This document shows positions 55,235 to 64,000 of a stretch of 64,000 nucleotides of DNA, in pieces. A program made the translations under genes and the position numbers. The stretch comes from Endozoicomonas sp. 4G (lineage in GTDB: Bacteria; Pseudomonadota; Gammaproteobacteria; Pseudomonadales; Endozoicomonadaceae), in the NCBI RefSeq assembly GCF_023822025.1, contig NZ_CP082909.1:1602001-1666000 (forward strand). The letters run 5' to 3'. Each line of letters starts with the position of its first letter. Positions within the stretch are counted from its first letter, which is position 1. The notes under the pieces are model-generated. The model ran no database searches and was not told the origin of the DNA. It saw only the letters and a list, made by a program, of their open reading frames with translations.

Positions 55235-56552
55235 CGTCTAACTCCCATTGACGGTTTTCTATATAAAGGTCAGCTTCGGTCAAGGCCGGTTCCTGTCCAT
55301 GAAAAATAGCGTCCAGCGCTTTTCGCTTTTCTTCTGCTTCCTGCCATTTGTCGTCATAGACCAGATCAAGGTACTCGTTAAGCAGAATAGTGTTTGGATC
55401 TTTTTCCGGACGAGGTTGAACATGGAATACTCTATCCAGAATTCGGGAGGCTTCTGCCCCTTTGGTGCCCAGGGGCGCATTATGGAACTGACCATTATCC
55501 AGTACCCGAATCGAATCAGAGTCCACCGTCGAAATCACATGGGGGCTGTGAGTCGTGAGAATAAACTGAATTTTCGGGAAGGCTTCCTGCAGGGAGCTGA
55601 CCAGTGTTTGCTGCCAGGAGGGATGAAGGTACATATCCACTTCATCAATCATCACCAGGCCAGGGGTTTCAGTGGCGGCTTTTTCTTTAAACTGAGGGTT
55701 GAGTTTGCAACAACGAAAAGCAATATCCGCCGCCAGTCCCAGCACATTCCTCACGCCGTCACTGAGCATGGTCACAGGCATTCGACCTACATCGGGATGT
55801 TCTGCCGCAATTTCGTCCATGGCGGCATCGTACATCACTGAGTGCCAGTCCGTGTGAGCCAGTAACAAATCTACGGTTTTCTGTACGACTTTAATGGTGG
55901 TGTCGTATGGAGTGACAAGATCCGCTTCCCCTTTTTGCACTTTCTCCATTTTCGCTTGTAGCTGCGCCTGAAAAAGCTGCTTGAACCAGTAAGCGAACTC
56001 TTTATAGCCTGAAGTGGGGTTCATGCTTTCGTGATAACCCAGTGTTCGGCTTTCACTGAGGGTCTGCTTTTTGGTTTTGGTCAGACGACTTTCTCCCCAT
56101 AACCTTCCGGCACCATAGAAGGCAATGATAGGGAGAGAGACGCTTTGTTTTTTTCGCACCATGGTCTGAAGAAATTTGCCGGTTTCGGTGGCATATCGGG
56201 CATCAACTACGGTGGTTTTGGATTTTTTGCCTGTCAAGCTTCTGGACCAGTGCTCAGGTTGGCCACCTTGTTTCAATGACCCTTCGGCTTCTATAGCAAC
56301 AGGGTATTGAGGCTCACACTCTATGGGGTCGGTATGTAATCGCTCTTGTCGAGCGTCTGATGGTTTGATAGGCCAGCCTTTGGCTTCATCAAAAGCCCCG
56401 ATAAAGCTGCCCAGGGCAACAGCAATGCCTTCCATTGACGCGGTTTTACCCGCGCCATTCGCACCCACAATAACGGTCAGTCTTGGGTGCAGTGTGAGCC
56501 TCGATTCTTTAAAGCAACGAAAATTGTGGTATACGATATGGTTCAGTTGCAT
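55218..56552 (-). CDS. ptuA: Septu PtuA-like AAA/ABC-type ATPase
   Basis: This is a 444-residue SMC/RecN-like ATPase. Walker A is VGANGAGKT (K36), the signature region is VTMLSDGVRNVLGLAADIA, Walker B is LVMIDEVDMYLHP and the H-loop is ILTTHSPHVIS. Order ATPase then HNH with overlap is the Septu arrangement, a two-gene anti-phage system in which PtuA and PtuB form a complex. No reverse transcriptase is nearby, so it is not a retron. Confidence 0.88.
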   Translation of the reverse strand: MQLNHIVYHNFRCFKESRLTLHPRLTVIVGANGAGKTASMEGIAVALGSFIGAFDEAKGWPIKPSDARQERLHTDPIECEPQYPVAIEAEGSLKQGGQPEHWSRSLTGKKSKTTVVDARYATETGKFLQTMVRKKQSVSLPIIAFYGAGRLWGESRLTKTKKQTLSESRTLGYHESMNPTSGYKEFAYWFKQLFQAQLQAKMEKVQKGEADLVTPYDTTIKVVQKTVDLLLAHTDWHSVMYDAAMDEIAAEHPDVGRMPVTMLSDGVRNVLGLAADIAFRCCKLNPQFKEKAATETPGLVMIDEVDMYLHPSWQQTLVSSLQEAFPKIQFILTTHSPHVISTVDSDSIRVLDNGQFHNAPLGTKGAEASRILDRVFHVQPRPEKDPNTILLNEYLDLVYDDKWQEAEEKRKALDAIFHGQEPALTEADLYIENRQWELDGEEDL

Positions 56553-56754
56553 TGCCTTAATTTGCCTTATCCATGCTGATTAATTGCCAGAAGTTAATCC
56601 ACTCTAGCGGGTTTTCCCCGGTATTGCATTGTTTACACATAGCCCAGATTCTCCGGATAGGATTGCAGTCGGATGGCGTAAGTTCCCACGCTGGGACCCA
56701 CAGGGCCTAAAAGCATGGGAACCAGAGTTTTGCGGCAGCCTCTCAGTGGATGGG
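56553..56754. other. Upstream region of the Septu-like pair
   Basis: The region lies between ptuA (reverse) and the right repeat copy. It must contain the ptuA promoter on the minus strand. TTCCCACGCTGGGA (56684-56697) is a partial REP-like hairpin. No gene is seen. Confidence 0.4.
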
Positions 56755-57048
56755 AACAAGGAAAACCCATCTCCGCCGGTAAAATTCTGAGCAACGACTA
56801 TTATTAGTGTCGTTTAGTTCCATGTTTCATTCAGTCAGGCGCTGCCCCGATACCATCCCCCTCAGCCGAATTTAGGTGTTTCAATGCTGATATCTTCATG
56901 GGAGACACTGATCGTCGCCATTCTGGTGCTCTTCGTTGGGCGCTATCTCAACACGCATATTGCGTTTTTTCGCCATTTCAATATTCCCGAGCCGGTAACC
57001 GGTGGTTTTCTGGCTTCACTGGTGTTCACCGCCCTGTTTATTTTTACC
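56755..57048 (+). repeat. Right copy of the ~293-bp direct repeat
   Basis: Same sequence as 54161-54453 with about four differences. This copy carries the promoter region and 5' end of the intact gltS. Confidence 0.95.
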
Positions 57049-58083
57049 GGACTGAGCATTGAGTTTGAATTGACCATGAGAGACAACCTGATGCTGATCT
57101 TTTTCAGCACTATTGGTCTATCGTCGCGTTTCTCAACGCTGAAGGAGGGGGGAATCAGTCTGGTTATTTTGATGATTTTTGCCAGCCTGTTCCTGTTTGT
57201 GCAGAACGGCATTGGTGTCACCATTGCCAAACTGACCGGCGTTAACCCATTAATTGGTGTCGTGGGAGGTTCAATCGCATTAAGCGGTGGGCACGGCACG
57301 GCGATTGCCTGGGCACCTATCCTGGCGGAACAGTTCGGCTTGTTAAATGCAACGGAAATAGGTGCGGCCTGCGCCACTTTCGGTTTGATTCTGGGTGGGC
57401 TTACCGGCGGGCCGCTGGCACAAAGATTGATTGAAAAAAACAATCTGAGTCCTTCAGGTTCAGAGCACATCACTATCGGTTCTCGCTACGGTGAAGAGCA
57501 TGAGCTGATTGATGCTGAGATGATGCTTGAAACCGTGTTTCTTTTCGCCGTGGCCATTGGTACAGGGCTTCATATTACTATCCTGCTTCAGAAAATCGGC
57601 TTGTTTCTGCCCAATTACGTGACCTGCCTGTTTACCGGGATCATCCTGACCAATGTCTTGCCACTGCTCTTCAAGAATATGAAGTGTCCCTCAGACTCGG
57701 CTTCACTGGCACTGGTCTCTGATTTGTCGCTGGGCCTGTTTCTCTCCATGTCATTAATGAGTATGCAGTTATGGACGCTGGTGGATCTGGCCCTGCCGAT
57801 CCTTTTGATTCTGGTGGCCCAGGTTGTGGTGCTCGGACTGTTCACTTATTGGGTGATCTTTCGGGCATTGGGCAGGGATTATGATGCCGCGGTCATGTCA
57901 GCTGGCTATATGGGCATGGCCCTGGGCGCAACGCCCAATGCGATTGCCAATATGACGGCAGTGACCAAACACTTCGGACCATCGGGCAAAGCCTTTATTG
58001 TGGTGCCTTTGATTGGCGCGTTTTTTATCGATATTACTAATGCCGTCGTGATTCAGTTGTTTACTGGCTGGTATGGAGGCTAA
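56884..58083 (+). CDS. gltS: Sodium/glutamate symporter
   Basis: This is a 399-residue inner-membrane protein (E. coli GltS 401) with about ten transmembrane helices. ETLIVAILVLFVGRYLN begins it; VVGGSIALSGGHGTAIAWAP and MSAGYMGMALGATPNAIANM are the two re-entrant GGHGT/GATP-type segments typical of the family. It imports glutamate with sodium. The 5' end is duplicated upstream of the Septu-like pair. Confidence 0.95.
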   Translation: MLISSWETLIVAILVLFVGRYLNTHIAFFRHFNIPEPVTGGFLASLVFTALFIFTGLSIEFELTMRDNLMLIFFSTIGLSSRFSTLKEGGISLVILMIFASLFLFVQNGIGVTIAKLTGVNPLIGVVGGSIALSGGHGTAIAWAPILAEQFGLLNATEIGAACATFGLILGGLTGGPLAQRLIEKNNLSPSGSEHITIGSRYGEEHELIDAEMMLETVFLFAVAIGTGLHITILLQKIGLFLPNYVTCLFTGIILTNVLPLLFKNMKCPSDSASLALVSDLSLGLFLSMSLMSMQLWTLVDLALPILLILVAQVVVLGLFTYWVIFRALGRDYDAAVMSAGYMGMALGATPNAIANMTAVTKHFGPSGKAFIVVPLIGAFFIDITNAVVIQLFTGWYGG

Positions 58084-58142
58084 ACAGTGGTTCGAAATGG
58101 GATATACTGGCCTCGTACCTGCCAGAATAAGGGATTGAGTTT

Positions 58143-58604
58143 ATGAATACCGACGAGCAGATAGGAAAGGTTGTCCAGCAGTTTTTTCATGCAGTACCTC
58201 ATTGTCGTATATTAGGCATGAAGCCGGAGCAAGCCTCTTCTGAAGGTGTTGTTATCCGCATGCCGTTTAATGAAGAGCTGGAAGCCGATCCGGGCAGTGG
58301 CATTATTCATTCCGGGGCGATAACCACCTTGATGGACAGTGCTTTCGGTATAGCCGCCTGCATCAGTCTGCCCGGCTTTGAAACTTGTCCTACTATCGAT
58401 CTGCGCATTGACCATCTTGAGTGCCCAGACCCTTTCAAGCCGGTTCGCTGTTTTGCAGAAGCCTATCGAGTGACTAAAACCGTTGTATTTACAAGAGGAG
58501 TCGCCTACCAGGGCGACCGTGACCAACCTTTTGCTCATGGCGTGGGCACCTTTATGAGAACCGGGCGAACCTTGAGTGAAATGGCTAAGGAGCTGGCAAA
58601 ATGA
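58143..58604 (+). CDS. PaaI-type hotdog thioesterase
   Basis: This is a 153-residue acyl-CoA thioesterase-like protein. The central helix segment GSGIIHSGAITTLMDSAFGIA matches the PaaI/YdiI family (H-G-G-x-x-x-x-x-x-D/E). It starts after AAGGGATTGAG and overlaps the next hotdog gene by 4 bases (ATGA). The pair may form a heteromeric enzyme. Confidence 0.88.
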   Translation: MNTDEQIGKVVQQFFHAVPHCRILGMKPEQASSEGVVIRMPFNEELEADPGSGIIHSGAITTLMDSAFGIAACISLPGFETCPTIDLRIDHLECPDPFKPVRCFAEAYRVTKTVVFTRGVAYQGDRDQPFAHGVGTFMRTGRTLSEMAKELAK

Positions 58605-59047
58605 CGATTCAAAACGATTTTAGAGAGGTTCTGCTCCAGGTCAGGGCAAGCAGTGATTACAGTAATCTGACAGATCTTCTGCCCTACGCCAGAAAAATTG
58701 GCATGCGTTGCCAGTCCCTGGGTGACGATGCTCTTTTTGTTTTACCCGGAAACAGCGAAAACACCGGTAATCCGGTGTTGCCAGCACTCCACGGTGGTGT
58801 GTTGGCTGGTTTCATGGAAATGTCGGCAGCCATTCATCTGATGTTGTTTATGGACGAGCCTGGCATTCCCAAGATTGTCGATTTTTCTATTGATTACCTG
58901 AGAAGCTCAAGAATTAAGGATGTTTTTGCTGAATGCAATGTGATCAGACAGGGTAGCCGGATCGCCAATGTTTCGATCACCGCCTGGCAGAGCCGCAGGG
59001 AAACACCAGTGGCTACGGCAAGAGCACACTTCCGGCTTGATCATTGA
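58601..59047 (+). CDS. Second hotdog-fold thioesterase-like protein
   Basis: This is a 148-residue protein with LPALHGGVLAGFMEMSAAIHL as its HGG-type helix and KIVDFSIDYLRSSRIKDVFA as the following strand. The acidic catalytic residue seems to be the E of FMEMS. It is translationally coupled to the first thioesterase and is a diverged duplicate of it. Substrate unknown. Confidence 0.82.
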   Translation: MTIQNDFREVLLQVRASSDYSNLTDLLPYARKIGMRCQSLGDDALFVLPGNSENTGNPVLPALHGGVLAGFMEMSAAIHLMLFMDEPGIPKIVDFSIDYLRSSRIKDVFAECNVIRQGSRIANVSITAWQSRRETPVATARAHFRLDH

Positions 59048-59117
59048 TCAAATGCTGACACTGAAGTACATTCCCCCGACAATCCCCCAACGATGTTGTT
59101 TACCTACAGAGAAGCTT

Positions 59118-60137
59118 ATGAGCGGAACCTTTGATTTAGCGATTTATAATGCCCAGAGTCTTGCCGGGGAGGCTCTGCTAACCCTTCTGGAAGAGAGCCA
59201 TTTAACGCCCGGTGTTGTCTATCCGCTGACAGGAAGTGAAGAGCCTGGTGAGCCTGGCGACGAAGCCACCGTCGTTTTCAAGGGCACGGAACTGGATGTT
59301 ATTAGTGCGTTGACGTTTAACTACGCCGATGCTGATCTTCTGATCATACCGGCTGGCTCACACATAAACCCTGAAGTCCTGAACCTGGCTGCTGAGAGTG
59401 GTTGTCGTGTGGTTAATGGTGCGGTCGGTGGTGCTATTAATAGTGAGGCTGATATATACCTGTCTGGTCTTTCCGATGCTGCCGAACTGTCTGGTCAGCA
59501 GGAGGTAGCCATTCCAGCCAGTCCGGCAGCGCTGATGCTACAGGTTATCAAGCCTCTTCAGGAAACCGTGGGTATTGATTCTGTCAATGTTATGGCCAGC
59601 CTGTCGCTGGCTGAAAGTGGTCAGAAAGGAATTGAAGAGTTGCGTGGGCAGACAATTGACCTGCTCAGTGGCAAGCCAGTCAAGAAAACGCTTTTTGAGC
59701 AGCGAATTGCTTTCAATGTCCTGCCGCAGGTGGGTCCCGTCACTGAAAGTGGCTTTACCGCACCGGAGCGCCTGATCGCTGAAGAACTGATGAAGGGGCT
59801 GGATCAGGAAGATCTCAGGGTCAGTGCCACCTGCGTGCGGGTGCCGGTGTTCTTCGGTGACAGTCTGGCGGTGCACCTGGATCTGGATCGTCCGGTGGAC
59901 GAGCAGACGGTCAGGGATCTCCTGACCGGTGTTGATGGCATTGAGTTGGCAGCAGTGGATGAAATGCCTTCTGTTGAAACCGTTGCAGGAAAAGATGCCA
60001 TTGTCGTGGGTCGTATTCGTCAAAATCCGGATCATGCCGATCAAATATGCTTATGGATTGTGGCTGATCCTGTGCGATGCGGTGCAATTCAGGCATTGGC
60101 AGTGGTAGAGATATTGCTAAAAGACTTTTTAAAATGA
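59118..60137 (+). CDS. usg: Usg-1-like aspartate-semialdehyde-dehydrogenase homologue
   Basis: From ATG 59118 the product has 339 residues with the two-domain ASADH fold, but the N-terminal nucleotide-binding GxxG motif and the catalytic Cys-containing N-C-(S/T) loop are absent. It reads SLAGEALLTLLEE and NGAVGGAINSEADIYL instead. It is therefore probably not an active ASADH. The location before fimV and truA matches Pseudomonas and E. coli, where usg has the same order. The ORF extends to 58968 without support. Confidence 0.85.
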   Translation: MSGTFDLAIYNAQSLAGEALLTLLEESHLTPGVVYPLTGSEEPGEPGDEATVVFKGTELDVISALTFNYADADLLIIPAGSHINPEVLNLAAESGCRVVNGAVGGAINSEADIYLSGLSDAAELSGQQEVAIPASPAALMLQVIKPLQETVGIDSVNVMASLSLAESGQKGIEELRGQTIDLLSGKPVKKTLFEQRIAFNVLPQVGPVTESGFTAPERLIAEELMKGLDQEDLRVSATCVRVPVFFGDSLAVHLDLDRPVDEQTVRDLLTGVDGIELAAVDEMPSVETVAGKDAIVVGRIRQNPDHADQICLWIVADPVRCGAIQALAVVEILLKDFLK

Positions 60138-60220
60138 TAACTTAGCTAAGAACAGTGACAGTACCATAAGGTGTGTTTACGAGCGGGATTGCTGATACGC
60201 GCAGATAACAAGGACTAATA

Positions 60221-62659
60221 ATGAAACTGCAAAAGCTTGTAGCAGCTATGGCCATATCGGGAGCATTGGGTTCCGGTCTGGTTCATGCGCTGGGTTTGGG
60301 CGAAGTGCGCTTGAATTCGGCGCTCAATCAACCATTGGATGCCGAGATTGAATTGCTGCAAGTCAGAGAGCTGACCCGAAACGAGATACTGCCCAATCTT
60401 GCCAGTCGTTCCGATTTTCAGCGGGCAGGGCTTGACAGACCTTTCAGTTTAACAGGCATGAAGTTTAAGACCGTCCTGAGAGAGGATGGTACCGGTTTTA
60501 TTCACGTCACCAGTCATCAGCCGGTGCGTGAACCTTTTCTTAATTTCCTGTTAGAAGTGCACTGGCCCAGTGGTCGGTTGCTCCGGGAATACACCATGCT
60601 TCTGGATCCACCGGCATTCAGCGAGGAACCCGCAGCACCGGTAATGCCTGCTTCTACTCTGACGTACAACGGTGGTTTGCCTACGCCGTCGCGTAGTCAG
60701 AATGTGAATCCATTTGATCAGGGCGCTTCAGAAGAAATAACTTCAGAAGGAATAGCTTCAAAAGAAATAGTCAGGCCGATTCAGGCGACTCCGGTCAGGG
60801 AAGAGCCTGTTCGCGGTGTTGGCAGTTATTCCGGACAAAGCCGACCAGATACCTATGATGTGCAACCTAATGATTATCTCTGGGATATTGCCAAAAGGGT
60901 GAGACCGGGCAGTGAGCTGAGTATTCAGCAGACAATGCTGGCCCTGCAGAAAAAGAATCCCCAAGCTTTCATGCAAAATAATATCAATCGCCTCAAGAAA
61001 GGGCAGGTATTGCGAGTACCTGTCAGAGAAGAAATTGAAGCGATGAGTTTCCAGGATGCAGTAGGCGAGGTGGCTCGACAGAATCGTGACTGGCAGGCTC
61101 GCCTCGAGCAGCTGGATGCTACACGACGAAGCTCTTCTGATTCGGATGGAGACAATGCTGAAAATAATGGGCGTCTGTCGATTGTTGCCACGGATAATAG
61201 CTCCGGAACCGGCAGTGATCTGGGGGGCCATTCAACCGATGCGACAACCACGGCTCTGAAGAATGAGCTGGCCATGACGCGCGAGACGATGGATAAGCTG
61301 GCTCGCGAAAACGAAGAGCTTAAGAGCCGTTTGAAAGATCTTGATGATCAGATCAGTACCCTGAAACGACTGATAGACCTTAAAGATGACCAGCTGGCTG
61401 CATTGACGCAGCAGTCTACCGGAGCGTCTACCGGAACACCTGAGCAAAAAACACAGGAAGCCAAACCGGCTTCAGCGCCGGTGCAACCAGAACCTGAGAC
61501 TGGTTTCCTGAGCTTCCTGTTCAGCCATCCGCTTTACCTGGCTTTGTCAGCTGCGTTGCCATTAGGTTTGATTGCGGCTCTTTTAGTCTACCGCCGTCGT
61601 AAGCAGGAAGAAGACGAGGATGAGATTGAAGAAGAGTCTGGTCTGGAGCCTATGTCGTTGATCCCTCAAGAGCCCCTGCAAGAGGATCAGGAAGAGCTCG
61701 AACTGGATGAGATGCTCGAAATCGATGAAGACAGCCTGCAGGAAGATGAAGAGCCAGAAGAGCCAGAAGAGACGACTCAGCAAACCGATGATGCGATCAG
61801 TGAAGCCGATATCTATATTGCCTACGGTCGATTCCCACAAGCGGTTGAGCTACTGGAAAAAGCCATTGAAAAAGAGCCGGGTCGCTCGGACCTGAGACTC
61901 AAGCTGCTGGAAGTTCACGCTGAGAATAATGATCTGGAAAACTTTAAAGAAGCCCTGACGGGTGTTGAGTCGCTGAATGATCAGGATGCCCTGCGTCAGG
62001 CTGATACCTATAAAGCCCGGTTCCCGACCGAAGCTTTCTCAGGAGAGGCTCCCTCACAAGCAGTTGCTGAGGAGAAAGATGACGATTTTGAGTCATTTGA
62101 CCTGAATGATGCACTCACCGATGATAACGATGTTGATGCGGACGGCGATCTGGGGGATCTGGAGTTTGATCTGGATGAACTGGAACTTGAAAATGAACTG
62201 GCTGAGTCGTCTGATACAGAGTCGTTTGATGCAGAGTCGTTTGATACAGAGCTACCTGATATAGAGTCGGTTGGTGATCTGGACTTCCAGTTGGAAGACC
62301 TGGAACTGTCGAAAGACCTGTCCGCTCAGGAAGATGAGCCTGCTCCAGTCGATGATCTGGCGGATGATCTGTCGGATGACCTGGATCTTGATCTTGGACT
62401 GGACGATGACAGTGCCGATGCTGAAGAAGAGTCTCTGAGCTTTGATGATGGTTTGCCTGACCTGGAGTCAGTTCTGCAGGATGATGATCTGGACTTCTTG
62501 TCTGATGACGATGAAGTAGCCACCAAGTTGGATCTGGCAAGAGCCTACATCGACATGGGTGATCATGAAGGTGCCCGGGATATTCTGCAGGAAGTGCTGG
62601 ATTCTGGCAGCGACGAGCAGAAGCAGGAGGCTCAGGTATTGATGGAACAAACGGGTTAA
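60221..62659 (+). CDS. fimV: FimV-type peptidoglycan-binding polar protein
   Basis: This is an 812-residue inner-membrane protein of the type IV pilus/twitching and polarity pathway. Signal peptide at the start, FimV N-terminal domain (LGLGEVRLNSALNQPLDAEI), LysM motif (~YDVQPNDYLWDIAKRVRPG), coiled coil (~345-395), a transmembrane helix (YLALSAALPLGLIAALLVY) and a very acidic Asp/Glu-rich cytoplasmic part. It ends with a TPR-like FimV C-terminal domain (KLDLARAYIDMGDHEGARDI). Some acidic stretches are repetitive (SFDTE-type units). Confidence 0.95.
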   Translation: MKLQKLVAAMAISGALGSGLVHALGLGEVRLNSALNQPLDAEIELLQVRELTRNEILPNLASRSDFQRAGLDRPFSLTGMKFKTVLREDGTGFIHVTSHQPVREPFLNFLLEVHWPSGRLLREYTMLLDPPAFSEEPAAPVMPASTLTYNGGLPTPSRSQNVNPFDQGASEEITSEGIASKEIVRPIQATPVREEPVRGVGSYSGQSRPDTYDVQPNDYLWDIAKRVRPGSELSIQQTMLALQKKNPQAFMQNNINRLKKGQVLRVPVREEIEAMSFQDAVGEVARQNRDWQARLEQLDATRRSSSDSDGDNAENNGRLSIVATDNSSGTGSDLGGHSTDATTTALKNELAMTRETMDKLARENEELKSRLKDLDDQISTLKRLIDLKDDQLAALTQQSTGASTGTPEQKTQEAKPASAPVQPEPETGFLSFLFSHPLYLALSAALPLGLIAALLVYRRRKQEEDEDEIEEESGLEPMSLIPQEPLQEDQEELELDEMLEIDEDSLQEDEEPEEPEETTQQTDDAISEADIYIAYGRFPQAVELLEKAIEKEPGRSDLRLKLLEVHAENNDLENFKEALTGVESLNDQDALRQADTYKARFPTEAFSGEAPSQAVAEEKDDDFESFDLNDALTDDNDVDADGDLGDLEFDLDELELENELAESSDTESFDAESFDTELPDIESVGDLDFQLEDLELSKDLSAQEDEPAPVDDLADDLSDDLDLDLGLDDDSADAEEESLSFDDGLPDLESVLQDDDLDFLSDDDEVATKLDLARAYIDMGDHEGARDILQEVLDSGSDEQKQEAQVLMEQTG

Positions 62660-62692
62660 GACGATTTAATCATTTCTGAATTGAAACTTTAC

Positions 62693-62718
62693 AAAAGCCT
62701 GGGTAGATCCGGGCTTTT
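62693..62718 (+). terminator. Rho-independent terminator after fimV
   Basis: AAAAGCCTGG pairs with CCGGGCTTTT (one G-T) around GTAGAT; the right arm ends in four T followed by CTTATT. Confidence 0.7.
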
Positions 62719-62803
62719 CTTATTCGGCTTGCTGGCCCCCTACCAATTCTTTCTGCCTCCTGATAAATTCCTCTCCCTTTAATGGATGGAGTGAGTATTT
62801 TTC

Positions 62804-63607
62804 ATGCCGCGATTAGCTGCCAGTGTTCAATACGATGGTTCCCGTTATCACGGGTGGCAGAGTCTGAAGTCGGGGCTTCCCTCGGTTCAGGCTGCTGTAG
62901 AAAAGGCGTTGTCAAAAGTTGCCAATCATTCTGTCTCTGTCGTTTGTGCCGGAAGAACCGATGCCGGGGTGCATGGTTGCAACCAGATTATTCATTTTGA
63001 CACAGAGTCAGTGCGTAGCGGCTATGGCTGGACCTTTGGTGGAAATTCCAACTTGCCGGATGACATCACCTTTAACTGGGTTCAGCCTGTACCTGACGAT
63101 TTCCACGCTCGCTACTCCGCCCTGTGGCGCCGATATCGCTATGTGATTCTTAACCGCCCGGTGCGGCCCGCTCATCTACCCAAAGGTGTCACCTTCTACT
63201 ATCGGCCACTGGATGTAGAGTGGATGAATATCGCCGGGCAGTATCTTGTTGGTGAGCATGATTTTGATTCGTACCGTGCAGTTCAGTGCCAGGCCAAACA
63301 TGCGGTGCGTGAAATTCAGCATCTCAATGTCTACAGACATGGCGATATGGTGGTGATTGACGTCAGGGCCAATGCTTTTCTTCATCATATGGTAAGAAAC
63401 ATCACCGGCGTTCTGCTTGAGATTGGAGCGGGTAGAAAACCACCGGTCTGGGCCAAAGACGTGTTGGATGCCCGAAAACGTTCTGAAGGGGGAACGACTG
63501 CCAAGCCCCATGGCCTTTATTTTGTCGATGTAGGCTATCCAGCAGAGTATGAACTGCCAAACAGTGAGCCGAATCCTTTTTTTGTGGCTTCAGTACTGCC
63601 CTGGTAG
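62804..63607 (+). CDS. truA: tRNA pseudouridine(38-40) synthase
   Basis: TruA isomerises uridines at positions 38-40 in the anticodon arm. The 267-residue protein has VVCAGRTDAGVHGCNQ (catalytic Asp in RTDAGVH), SFRAVQC-like YRAVQCQAKHAVR and FLHHMVRNITGVLLEIG. GGAGTGAG upstream of ATG 62804. It lies downstream of fimV, as in Pseudomonas. Confidence 0.96.
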   Translation: MPRLAASVQYDGSRYHGWQSLKSGLPSVQAAVEKALSKVANHSVSVVCAGRTDAGVHGCNQIIHFDTESVRSGYGWTFGGNSNLPDDITFNWVQPVPDDFHARYSALWRRYRYVILNRPVRPAHLPKGVTFYYRPLDVEWMNIAGQYLVGEHDFDSYRAVQCQAKHAVREIQHLNVYRHGDMVVIDVRANAFLHHMVRNITGVLLEIGAGRKPPVWAKDVLDARKRSEGGTTAKPHGLYFVDVGYPAEYELPNSEPNPFFVASVLPW

Positions 63608-63712
63608 AAGGCTTGACAACTTGCTTACATAAGAGGTTTCTTATTGAATAAGGCATTCGGTTTTATCGATTAATATTTTTGATGGCTGTTTTAAGACGAT
63701 CAGGGAAGGATC

Positions 63713-64000
63713 ATGAGAAAACGACATCTGTCTATAGTAGGCTTTGCTGCCTGCGTTGCAACTCTGTCGCTCTTGACTGGCACAGCTCAGGCCGGATCAC
63801 TGGAATGGGGCGTTCAGGAGCAGGGAGTTTGTCTTCAGGAGGGTTCGAAGGAACGAGACCAATGGAGCCAAAATATTAAAAAAAAGCTCAACTGGCTACC
63901 TTACTTCAGCGGTGGAAGGTTGGCCCACTCTCATTCTTGTGATCAGAGCAGAATACAGGACTGGGAGGTGGGTGAAGGTGAGGTGGTTTCTGTGGAAGGC
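63713..64000 (+). CDS. Exported protein, 5' part
   Basis: The frame runs from ATG 63713 (AAGGATC upstream) to the right edge, 96 codons. A signal peptide (MRKRHLSIVGFAACVATLSL, ending GTAQA) precedes GSLEWGVQEQGVCLQEG. The visible mature part has Cys residues and no domain I recognise. Periplasmic or outer-membrane location is expected. Confidence 0.7.
   Translation, partial: MRKRHLSIVGFAACVATLSLLTGTAQAGSLEWGVQEQGVCLQEGSKERDQWSQNIKKKLNWLPYFSGGRLAHSHSCDQSRIQDWEVGEGEVVSVEG

Noticed and set aside
54449-56552. Retron with ATPase/HNH effectors
   Set aside because: No reverse transcriptase or msr/msd region is present nearby; the pair alone fits Septu.

Overview
The window looks like a gammaproteobacterial chromosome, most like a marine Oceanospirillales or Endozoicomonas-type animal associate. 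This assignment is inferred from four things: the complete iscR-iscS-iscU-iscA-hscB-hscA-fdx-iscX operon preceded by cysE and suhB/trmJ, the rlmN-pilW-rodZ-hisS-yfgM-bamB-der cluster, a usg-fimV-truA cluster, and two eukaryote-like secreted genes. It is not proved by any marker in the window.

Region 1 (about 1 to 26,450) is an A+T-rich accessory region. It is best read as the distal part of a chromosomal integron cassette array. Small genes lie almost all on the + strand, and most are followed by an attC-like element with a TAACAA-type left end, an internal palindrome and a GTTAnnn right end. No integrase gene is in the window, so it should lie to the left if it exists. Cassette products include two RhtB/LysE-type exporters, several GNAT acetyltransferases, a nitronate monooxygenase-like enzyme, a LexA-type DNA-binding domain protein, a recombinase core-binding-domain protein, a SEC-C/pRiA4b ORF-3 protein, a transglutaminase-like protein, an exported methyltransferase-like protein and several unknowns. 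The array has been hit by an IS66-type element (8-bp target duplication, frameshifted transposase), an ISL3 element that splits a GNAT gene (8-bp duplication) and a 160-bp MITE with 20-bp inverted ends and a TA duplication.

Inside the array, 7,387 to 15,811 holds a compact five-gene operon that I do not recognise as a named system. It encodes a PP2C-like/NERD-nuclease/pseudokinase fusion, an active-looking Ser/Thr kinase, a large SF1 helicase with a coiled-coil insert, a winged-helix protein and a protein with a CorA-like C-terminal membrane hairpin. The parts resemble those of phage-defence systems that pair a kinase with a helicase. It is my best candidate for an undescribed system.

Region 2 (26,890 to 42,600) is core genome: tRNA-Leu(CAA), queA-tgt-yajC-secD-secF, an isochorismatase-family hydrolase, suhB, trmJ, cysE and the complete isc operon. 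An IscR-type site overlaps the iscR promoter, and a 17-bp tandem repeat lies between iscR and iscS.

Region 3 (42,600 to 44,720) is a minus-strand pair of secreted eukaryote-like proteins: a CCCH zinc-finger protein followed by a serpin with an N-terminal zinc ribbon.

Region 4 (45,080 to 53,240) is core again: ndk, rlmN, pilW, a short rodZ, hisS (ispG is missing from its usual place), yfgM, bamB and der.

Region 5 (53,230 to 57,050) is a small defence and plasticity spot. It holds a dispersed repeat, a BrnT/BrnA toxin-antitoxin pair with a palindromic operator, and a Septu-like ATPase/HNH pair. The Septu-like pair sits between two nearly identical copies of a ~293-bp segment carrying the gltS upstream region and 5' end. 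The downstream copy leaves gltS intact.

Region 6 (56,880 to 64,000) is core: gltS, two hotdog thioesterases, usg, fimV, truA and the start of an exported protein.
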